Assembly (NCBI GenBank): GCA_946800325.1
Contig: OX326958.1
Coordinates: forward strand, 29,800,914-29,864,913
Origin: Luzula sylvatica
Lineage: Eukaryota; Streptophyta; Magnoliopsida; Poales; Juncaceae
DNA: 64,000 nt
Reading direction: 5' to 3'
Shown: piece by piece, positions 54,399-64,000 of the stretch
Numbering within the stretch: the stretch's first letter is position 1
How the letters are laid out: each line of letters starts with the position of its first letter
The notes under the pieces: model-generated
Told to the model about the DNA's origin: nothing
What the model saw: only the letters and a program-made list of their open reading frames with translations
Databases searched by the model: none
Made by a program: the position numbers and the translations under genes

Positions 54399-56181
54399 CT
54401 ACTCTACTACTTGAGCAAGAGATACATCAACATCTCTTGGGTACGCCGGATCATATTCCTCGCTCTGGAACTCAGATGAGGTCCTTCCAAACCTAGGAGT
54501 AAGAATAGATATCTCCTCCCTCCTGCTATTCTTTAGTCTCAGAGCTTGTTCGGTTGTAATACGGTACGAAGCACGAAGCACATCCAATGGCAATGAACCA
54601 ATAATTGATGTCTTTCCAATGAGTTTGCTCACCATGGCATTTTGGTTAGTCTTGAAAGACACCCATTCAAAGTGTTGTTGGCCTGCTTTTTTCAAAGTGA
54701 TAAAGTTTTGAGGTACTAACAACACTTGCTTTTGACGTAGCTCACCATCAAACACCGTCTTTCCTTGGTTATTAACTACTTGCACCCGTCCACGTCCGCC
54801 GGTCACATACATTAAGCTATGTGCATTGATGTTCCAGAAAGGTGACAACAAAGCATTCTGTATACCATGGAGTGAAATCATTAGTAAATATATAGTTCAG
54901 CATGTTAAAACATTGAGCAATGTTTACACTTACCCTTCTGAGTACCACACGGGAAGCACTCATCTGAACGTTGTTTAGGATAGGAAGTTTTTGGCTATTG
55001 AGTTTGGTGATTCTTCCACCTCTTGGGTTGAAGAAATCGGCACGATTTGGATCGTTGATATTTTCTCTTATTTTCATTGTGCAGAAGTTCTCATCCAAAC
55101 CATTGGAGTAATTCCTCGTGGATTGCCATCTTTGTGACTCGTACTCTTCTGGTTGGCGTTGCTCCTCCTGGCCTCTAAAGGGTTTAATGAATTGGAGCCC
55201 GTGCTCGACTAGAACTATTTCACCTCTCCTATCATTTTGAATCTGAAGTCTTCTAACAAGCTCTTGATTTACTCCAAGAGCTTCGGCCAAAAGTTGAGTG
55301 TCAAAGCCAGTAAGAATGTTATTGCCGGATTGTTGTTCTTGTTCAAATGATTGTTGGCTGCCTCTTTGGCTTCCGGCGAGGAAAAATTCCTGAGTTTGGT
55401 TATAAAGAAAAAAATTAGGAACTTTCTTTCAATAAATTATGTTATGGAAAATAATTATTGCAACTATACCCTGCGTCTATGATCAAGTTGGTTTGCATTG
55501 TTGCTTATGTCATAAACGATAACTGCAACTACGGGAATATCACCATCATTATAGCACCAATGAGTCACTCCGGCTGGTAATGCAATGATGTCTCCCTCAC
55601 GGAAGCGATGAACCTTTTGGTGCTCATCTCTCGGCCTTTGTGTCTCACTTGAGCCTTCTTGTGCAGATTGTTCGAATTGTTGTTGAAATGATTGGAATGT
55701 TTCCGGACAACCTGGGTATATGACCCCCGTTAGGCCTCTCCCTGCAATAATAATAACATCAATTTAGTGGATTTTTTTTAAGACATTCACGACAAACTTC
55801 ATTTTTATATTTTTATACATGTTTAAAGTATTTTATATAACAGCAAACGTCACCTTGAAGTATGTAGATGAGGGACGGAGCATTGGCATAGACGGGCAAT
55901 AAAAGGCCTCTTGGCTGAATCGTTCGACGCAACACCGATAAGCCGGCACAACGGAGCTGTTCATTGTTTTCTTCATAAAATTCAGTAATACCGGCCTCTG
56001 ACCGCACATTCCTTGATGGCTCGAGTGCATCAAGTCTTTCGAATCGACATGCTTTTTGATCAGAACCAAAACCACGAGGGGTCTGCCATGGACTTTGACC
56101 GCCAAATCCAAATTGCGCTACACAACCATGAAACAAGATCAAGAGGCAAAGAGAAAAGGAAAGATAGGATGGAGTCGTCAT
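54399..56181 (-). CDS. 11S globulin seed storage protein, copy 3
   Basis: Exons 56181-55854, 55741-55470, 55389-54934 and 54857-54399 give 504 residues. In the exons I compared, the protein is the same as copy 4. It has an intact signal peptide, two cupin domains, Asn296-Gly297 processing site and bridge cysteines. The promoter region matches copies 2 and 4, so coordinated seed expression is expected. There is no sign of decay. Confidence 0.95.
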
Positions 56182-56252
56182 AACCAGTATCCTTGTTGAT
56201 ATAACTATATATATTGTTGTTTAGGTGAATAGTTGATGCATATACGGATAGG

Positions 56253-56260
56253 TATATATA
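56253..56260 (-). promoter_or_regulatory. TATA box of globulin copy 3
   Basis: Same motif and spacing as in the other copies. Confidence 0.6.
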
Positions 56261-57311
56261 GGCATAGAATAGCAGTGCGTTTCAGATAAAACCATCAAAT
56301 TTGGTGAAATGAGGACATACCATAATCTTGTCGCCGCGCACAGATACTTTTGGAATGCACTAGATAAACCGTTACAATGCAAGACAAAACCAAAATGGTA
56401 GGTGCAAAAGAAAAAAAAAGTTTTAAGATAGATCCAACAAGATTAGGCGTAAAAGGAAAAACAAAAGGATAATTGTTCTTTTCTGAGATAAAATCAAAAT
56501 GGTGGGTGCACAAAGTAGCATGAGTCATCTAATATTTGTGAAAACTCGAAAAAACTTTAAAAGAAACAAATGAATAAAGTGTAACCGTGTAAAACAAAAA
56601 TCAGGGGTTTTATTTTTGATATGCATGAGAAGTTGGTAAAGTAGGGTTTAATGCTAAATCACGGCTAATCCTTTTACATTTTTCCTTTTATGCAATTTCA
56701 ATTCAAACAACAATTTATTGACATATATTACAATATAGATCTAAAAAGTATAATAAACATACGTAACATTATATGGATCGAATAAAATGGAAATAAAATT
56801 GATGGCGGAAATTAGCATGCGAGAAAAAGTAATTTCTCTGTGAAGATATATTGGAATAATTTTATTAAGGAAAATGTTGTCTTAAGAATTAACACATTAA
56901 TTCATGGTTTAGCATCTTAATTGGATGTTTAATCATAAAATAATATAATCAAAACATAAATTAAGATATTAAATCATGTATTTATATGTTAATTTTTAAG
57001 GTGTTAAATCATATCCACGTGATCAAAATTCTTGTGAAAGAATACTAAGGGGTGTATATCACTACTCTTATATTAAACAATTGATTGCGTAGAAACTAAC
57101 TTCTATATTTTGAGCCTATATGCAGACTTTATAACTCTATAAATAAATTCGTAAATCCTCAGAATAATCAATCAAGATATGCACAACATTCATTGCTCTA
57201 ACATTACATTTAGCTACGCATTGTTATTTAATTCAATTTTATCATGCATCGATAAATTTGTCAATTATTTTGATCAACTTGTTGTCCCGAGATGACCTAG
57301 AGGGGTGATGA

Positions 57312-57374
57312 TGGTGGTGTGGTGGTGGTGGTGGTGGTGGTGGGGTGTGTGTGTGTGTGGGGGGGGGGGGGGGG
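57312..57374 (+). repeat. (GGT)n(GT)n(G)n microsatellite, unit 3
   Basis: A shorter GGT run than in unit 2, then GT units and poly-G. Confidence 0.9.
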
Positions 57375-58149
57375 TATAAGCGTAATTTCTAGACTATATT
57401 AAAATTATGTAACTATTTAAATATGTAAGTTATATGATCATTTTTAATCTTGACAATTTTAGAATAGATGTTGTGTTAATTAACATAATACTTGAAAACA
57501 ACGAATTACGTGTAAAGCGTGAATAACTAAATAAATGAAGACCAAATCAACAACATAAACGAAAGAAAAGAAAATAAGATCGACGAAAGAATACGATAAA
57601 AGAAATAAAGATACGAATAAAATAAAAATTACAATTACAGAAAAGTAAATAACACACTTGGTGCACGATAATCCTGATTGCGTTTACTATAGACGGGCTA
57701 AAAAGTAGTAATTACTGTCAGCTACTGTCTCATCAAATGAATACACAAATCACAGAATGACTCAAGCAACAATATAATCCAGTGGTTTGGATCACACACA
57801 AATACACACGGAGTACAAGAAAATCTCAAGTTCCTCAAAAGAAAAGAAAATAAAAATAAAAATAAACTTGCATAATTGAAATAAAGAAGAGATATAGATG
57901 ACACCGGATATGATAACGGAATTCGGAAAAACGGTGCCTACGTCTCCGGGGAGTAGCCTTGCCGTCACAAAACGTGACGAATCTCTTATAATAGTTTCTA
58001 TTACAACAACGACTAACAAAGACATAGAGCCTTTACACATCAAGCCATACTTGGATGAAATCGTTAGTAGTTCAATATTGTTTTGAACCACATAAAACAA
58101 GCTAAAAAATTCCCACTTTTGATGGTGTTCAAAACAATATCGAGAAAGC

Positions 58150-59500
58150 AATTTTTTTGTTTTTAAGGGTTAACTTTGTACATATCCTCTTCCTCTTTTT
58201 GAATAGCATCAAAAGGTATAACTTTAAATCATGCAAATTTCTTTTTTTTTCAAGAATTTCAGAAAAATGTAAAATGTAAAGTCTAACACCTTGAAAGAAT
58301 ATATTTTTCTAAAAAAATACCAACATTGATATCTATAACGAGCGAAATACTCAATTTTCATTTAGAAAATTCCGTAATCGAAAACTAACACGTGCAAATT
58401 TTTAATTATTTTTTGAAAAAATTCAAAATGTGAAGTTTAACACATTCAAAAATATCAATTTTCATATTTTTCTTTTTTTGCAAAATAGATCTTTAAAACG
58501 AGCATAATTCTTCATTTTCATGTTTTGCTCAAAAACTCTGTGATTGAAGACTAACACATTCAAATTTCTAGTTTTTCAAAAATTTTGCACAAATTAAAAT
58601 ACCGAAGTCTAACACCTTCAAAAATATCAAATATCAATTTTTTTTTTCTAAAAAAAAAATCCAAAATAGTTCCCTAAGACGAGCAGAATTCTTTATTTTC
58701 ATATTTTGCTCAAAAACTCTATGATTGAAGACTAAAACATGCAAATTTCTATTTTTTCAATTTTTTTGGCAAAAATTCAAAAACAGAAGTCCAACACCTT
58801 AAAAAATATCAATAATCATTTATTTTTAAAAAGGGCCAAAATAGTTCTCCAAAATGAGCAAAATACATAATTTTCATATTTTTCTCAAAAATCTTCATAA
58901 TTGAGGAATAACACATGGTAATTTCTATTTGTTTCACAATTTTTGAACAAAATTCAAAATGTGAAGTCTAACAACTTCAAAAATATAAATTTTCATATTT
59001 TTCTTATTTTACAAAACCTTTGTGATTGAAGAGTAACACATTCGAATTTCTATTTTTTTCAAATATTCCACAAAAACTCATAACGTGAAGTCTAACAACT
59101 TTACCCATATCAATTTTCATATTTACTTATTTTCCAAAATAACACTCTCAAACAATCAAAATTCTTAATATTTTTGCGAAAATAACACTCTCAAACATGT
59201 TAAGCTAAAAAAAACTCTGTGACCGAAGACTATCACAAGCAAATTTCTATTTTTTATATTTTTGCGAAAATCCAAAAAATGATGTCTAACACCTTAAACA
59301 AATATCATTTATCATATTTGTCAAAACATCTCCAAAATAGTTCTGTAAAATGAGTAAAATACTTAATTTTCATGTTTTTCTAAAAAACTTGGTGATTGAA
59401 GACTAACACCTGCTAATTTCTAATTGTTTTTCGAAAAATTCTCAAAAATTAAAAATGTGAAGTCTAACATCTTCAAAAATAGAAAAATACTTAATTTTTA
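58150..59500. repeat. AT-rich degenerate spacer repeat, unit 3
   Basis: Near-identical copy of 47100-48500 and 52640-53990. Confidence 0.85.
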
Positions 59501-59908
59501 TATACAAATTCGACTTTTTTTTTCTTCTTATAATATCAATATGACATTTTATATAATTGTGCGTGTGAAAGTGAGTAACATCGTGTTTTTTTGTTTTGTT
59601 ATTACTGATTAAAAGAGAAAGCTTGGATTGTTCAATTGTGTACTATTGTGCGTGAAGTTGTTCGATGCGTGTGGTCGGAATCTCGCATTTTCTACGACAA
59701 GTTTTGGGTATCACAATATGATAAGATAAATATCACAGGATTCAAACAATCTAAACAAGGCCAAGAAAGTGGGAAGTATTGACGGTCCAAAACATAAATT
59801 TTTCACGTAAGATAAAGAAAAACACCATGAAAATTAGAACATTATTTTTTATTATTGCGAGCAAGGAACTACATATTAAAAAACCCTTGCAATTAAAATT
59901 TTCTCTCT

Positions 59909-61691
59909 CTATTCTACTACTTGAGCAAGAGATACATCAACATCTCTTGGGTACGCCGGATCATATTCCTCGCTCTGGAACTCAGATGAGGTCCTTCCAA
60001 ACCTAGGAGTAAGAATAGATATCTCCTCCCTCCTGCTATTCTTTAGTCTCAGAGCTTGTTCGGTTGTAATACGGTACGAAGCACGAAGCACATCCAATGG
60101 CAATGAACCAATAATTGATGTCTTTCCAATGAGTTTGCTCACCATGGCATTTTGGTTAGTCTTGAAAGACACCCATTCAAAGTGTTGTTGGCCTGCTTTT
60201 TTCAAAGTGATAAAGTTTTGAGGTACTAACAACACTTGCTTTTGACGTAGCTCACCATCAAACACCGTCTTTCCTTGGTTATTAACTACTTGCACCCGTC
60301 CACGTCCGCCGGTCACATACATTAAGCTATGTGCATTGATGTTCCAGAAAGGTGACAACAAAGCATTCTGTATACCATGGAGTGAAATCATTAGTAAATA
60401 TATAGTTCAGCATGTTAAAACATTGAGCAATGTTTACACTTACCCTTCTGAGTACCACACGGGAAGCACTCATCTGAACGTTGTTTAGGATAGGAAGTTT
60501 TTGGCTATTGAGTTTGGTGATTCTTCCACCTCTTGGGTTGAAGAAATCGGCACGATTTGGATCGTTGATATTTTCTCTTATTTTCATTGTGCAGAAGTTC
60601 TCATCCAAACCATTGGAGTAATTCCTCGTGGATTGCCATCTTTGTGACTCGTACTCTTCTGGTTGGCGTTGCTCCTCCTGGCCTCTAAAGGGTTTAATGA
60701 ATTGGAGCCCGTGCTCGACTAGAACTATTTCACCTCTCCTATCATTTTGAATCTGAAGTCTTCTAACAAGCTCTTGATTTACTCCAAGAGCTTCGGCCAA
60801 AAGTTGAGTGTCAAAGCCAGTAAGAATGTTATTGCCGGATTGTTGTTCTTGTTCAAATGATTGTTGGCTGCCTCTTTGGCTTCCGGCGAGGAAAAATTCC
60901 TGAGTTTGGTTATAAAGAAAAAAATTAGGAACTTTCTTTCAATAAATTATGTTATGGAAAATAATTATTGCAACTATACCCTGCGTCTATGATCAAGTTG
61001 GTTTGCATTGTTGCTTATGTCATAAACGATAACTGCAACTACGGGAATATCACCATCATTATAGCACCAATGAGTCACTCCGGCTGGTAATGCAATGATG
61101 TCTCCCTCACGGAAGCGATGAACCTTTTGGTGCTCATCTCTCGGCCTTTGTGTCTCACTTGAGCCTTCTTGTGCAGATTGTTCGAATTGTTGTTGAAATG
61201 ATTGGAATGTTTCCGGACAACCTGGGTATATGACCCCCGTTAGGCCTCTCCCTGCAATAATAATAACATCAATTTAGTGGATTTTTTTTAAGACATTCAC
61301 GACAAACTTCATTTTTATATTTTTATACATGTTTAAAGTATTTTATATAACAGCAAACGTCACCTTGAAGTATGTAGATGAGGGACGGAGCATTGGCATA
61401 GACGGGCAATAAAAGGCCTCTTGGCTGAATCGTTCGACGCAACACCGATAAGCCGGCACAACGGAGCTGTTCATTGTTTTCTTCATAAAATTCAGTAATA
61501 CCGGCCTCTGACCGCACATTCCTTGATGGCTCGAGTGCATCAAGTCTTTCGAATCGACATGCTTTTTGATCAGAACCAAAACCACGAGGGGTCTGCCATG
61601 GACTTTGACCGCCAAATCCAAATTGCGCTACACAACCATGAAACAAGATCAAGAGGCAAAGAGAAAAGGAAAGATAGGATGGAGTCGTCAT
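59909..61691 (-). CDS. 11S globulin seed storage protein, copy 4
   Basis: Exons 61691-61364, 61251-60980, 60899-60444 and 60367-59909 give 504 residues, the same as copy 3 in the parts compared. The upstream DNA is normal for about 1.1 kb and then joins the promoter of a lost fifth gene. The TATA box, RY words and G-box are retained, so expression should not suffer from the truncation if the key elements lie within 1 kb. Confidence 0.95.
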
Positions 61692-61762
61692 AACCAGTAT
61701 CCTTGTTGATATAACTATATATATTGTTGTTTAGGTGAATAGTTGATGCATATACGGATAGG

Positions 61763-61770
61763 TATATATA
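61763..61770 (-). promoter_or_regulatory. TATA box of globulin copy 4
   Basis: Same motif and spacing as in the other copies. Confidence 0.6.
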
Positions 61771-62825
61771 GGCATAGAATAGCAGTGCGTTTCAGATAAA
61801 ACCATCAAATTTGGTGAAATGAGGACATACCATAATCTTGTCGCCGCGCACAGATACTTTTGGAATGCACTAGATAAACCGTTACAATGCAAGACAAAAC
61901 CAAAATGGTAGGTGCAAAAGAAAAAAAAAGTTTTAAGATAGATCCAACAAGATTAGGCGTAAAAGGAAAAACAAAAGGATAATTGTTCTTTTCTGAGATA
62001 AAATCAAAATGGTGGGTGCACAAAGTAGCATGAGTCATCTAATATTTGTGAAAACTCGAAAAAACTTTAAAAGAAACAAATGAATAAAGTGTAACCGTGT
62101 AAAACAAAAATCAGGGGTTTTATTTTTGATATGCATGAGAAGTTGGTAAAGTAGGGTTTAATGCTAAATCACGGCTAATCCTTTTACATTTTTCCTTTTA
62201 TGCAATTTCAATTCAAACAACAATTTATTGACATATATTACAATATAGATCTAAAAAGTATAATAAACATACGTAACATGATATGGATCGAATAAAATGG
62301 AAATAAAATTGATGGCGGAAATTAACATGCGAGAAAAAGTAATTTCTCTGTGAAGATATATTGGGATAATTTTATTAAGGAAAATGTTGTCTTAAGAATT
62401 AACACCTTAATTCATGGTTTAACATTTTAATTGGATGTTCAATCATAAAATAATATAATCAAAACATAAATTAAGATATTAAATCTTGTATTTATATGTT
62501 AATTTTTAAGGTGTGAAATCATATCCACGTGATCAAAATTCTTGTGAAAGTATACTAAGGGGTGTATATCACTACTCTTATATTAAACAATTGATTGCTT
62601 AGAAACTAACTTCTATATTTTGAGCCTATCTGCAGACTTTATAACTCTATAAATAAATTCGTAAATCCTCAGAATAATCAATCAAGATATGCACAACATT
62701 CATTGCTCTAACATTACATTTAGCTACGCATTGTTATTTAATTCAATTTTATCATGCATCGATAAATTTGTCAATTATTTTGATCAACTTGTTGTCCCGA
62801 GATGACCTAGAGGGGTTATTTAATT

Positions 62826-64000
62826 CAGATAAAACCATCAAATTTGGTGAAATGAGGACATACCATAATCTTGTCGCCGCGCACAGATACTTTTGGAATG
62901 CACTAGATAAACTGTTACAATGCAAGACAAAACCAAAATGGTAGGTGCAAAAGAAAAAAAAAAGTTTTAAGATAGATCCAACAAGATTAGGCGTAAAAGG
63001 AAAAACAAAAGGATAATTGTTCTTTTCTGAGATAAAATCAAAATGGTGGGTGCACAAAGTAGCATGAGTCATCTAATATTTGTGAAAACTCGAAAAAACT
63101 TTAAAAGAAACAAATGAATAAAGTGTAACGGTGTAAAACAAAAATCAGGGGTTTTATTTTTGATATGCATGAGAAGTTGGTAAAGTAGGGTTTAATGCTA
63201 AATCACGGCTAATCCTATTACATTTTTCCTTTTATGCAATTTCAATTCGAACAACAATTTATTGACATATATTACTATATAGATCTAAAAAGTATAATAA
63301 CCATACGTAAAATTAGCTGGATCGAATAAAATTGATGGCGGAAATTAACGTGCGAGAAAAAGTAATTTCTCCGTGAAGATCTATTGGGATAAATTTATTA
63401 ATGAAAATTTTGGTGAATATCACGTGAATATTCACGGCATCAAAGTCTTAATGACGTGAATATGATTTAACATTTTAAGAATTAACACCTTAGTTTATGG
63501 GTTTAACATTTTAAGAATTAACACCTTAGTTCATCAAAGTTCTTGGGGGAGAATACTAGAGGGTGTACATCACTACTCTTATATTAAACAATTGATTGCT
63601 TAAAAACTAACTGTTATATTTTGAGCCAATCTGCAGACTTTATAACTCTATAAATAAAGTTGTAAAATCAATCAAGATATGCAAAACATTCATTGCTCTA
63701 TCAGCTATTGTCTCATCAAATGAATACACAACTCACGGAATGACTCAAGTAACTATATATCCGGTGGTTTGGATCACACACAAATACACATGGAGGACAA
63801 GAAAATCTCAAGTTCCTCAAAAGAAAAGAAAATAAAAATAAAAATAAACTCGCGTGATTGAAATAAAGAAGAGATATATACGACACCGGATATGATAACG
63901 GAGTTCGGGAAACCGGTGCCTACGTCTCCGGGGAGTAGCCTTGCATTCACAAAGCGTGACGAAACTCTTATAATAGTTTCTATTACAACAATGACTAACA
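62826..64000 (-). pseudogene. Globulin unit 5 remnant: upstream region without gene
   Basis: Homology to the upstream region of the other units starts at cagataaaaccatcaaatt, which lies just beyond the TATA box in intact units, and runs to the window end. The gene body, TATA box and unit-4 spacer were deleted. A second gap at about 63697 skips roughly 520 bp including the microsatellite. Substitutions are more frequent than between units 2-4, so this is the oldest unit. It continues beyond the window. Confidence 0.85.

Larger units (their letters stand above)
54088..59596 (-). repeat. Globulin array unit 3
   Basis: A 5509-bp unit, almost identical to unit 2. Confidence 0.92.
59597..62815 (-). 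repeat. Globulin array unit 4, truncated upstream
   Basis: The unit is normal up to gacctagagggg at 62804-62815, where the microsatellite should start. The rest, with the AT-rich spacer, is missing. Confidence 0.9.

Overview
The window is nuclear DNA from a flowering plant, most probably a core eudicot. It has split genes with GT-AG introns, a pollen-wall P450, a PPR protein, seed 11S globulins, and plant transposon families: L1-type LINE, CACTA, hAT, Copia and Athila-like Ty3. I cannot name the species. More than half of the window is transposon or recently duplicated DNA.

Layout. 1-10.36 kb: inverted repeat 1 has arms 1-1379 and 8184-9561. Its left arm runs off the window, and each arm carries a non-autonomous CACTA element; the right-hand copy is complete at 8665-10358. 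Between the arms lie a LINE with two intact ORFs, a 5'-truncated LINE fragment with its target duplication, and a MITE. 10.40-17.37 kb: a second, almost perfect palindrome (arms about 3.45 kb, spacer about 69 bp) holds two tail-to-tail copies of an intronless NCS1 nucleobase-transporter gene. 17.5-20.4 kb: a hAT element with an 8-bp target duplication, an orphan exon pair, and an older third copy of the palindrome-arm sequence. That third copy shows the right arm to be the ancestral one.

21-29.2 kb is the ordinary gene-bearing part, all on the plus strand: a TPR+SET (SMYD-like) protein, CYP704B1 (six exons, 539 aa) and an E-type PPR protein. Between the last two lies a 2-kb stretch with 44-bp terminal inverted repeats, four related hairpins and a broken plant-mobile-domain gene. 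One terminal repeat ends about 30 bp before the PPR start codon.

29.4-64 kb is a tandem array of 11S globulin (legumin-type) genes on the minus strand. There are four intact four-exon genes of 504 aa in units of about 5.51 kb, then a fifth unit that kept only promoter DNA. Unit 1 is split by a 13.5-kb decayed Copia retrotransposon (LTRs 33295-34356 and 45775-46838). That Copia itself carries a 3' Athila-like Ty3 fragment and a one-ended CACTA fragment.

How the genes relate. The single-copy genes have unrelated roles: histone or protein methylation, sporopollenin lipid hydroxylation, organelle RNA processing and nucleobase transport. The globulin array is a dosage-type storage-protein cluster. 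Several rearrangement junctions (37.26-37.38 kb, 46.99-47.06 kb, 62.82 kb) contain short pieces copied from neighbouring sequence, the signature of templated end joining. I found no CRISPR, tRNA or rRNA gene.
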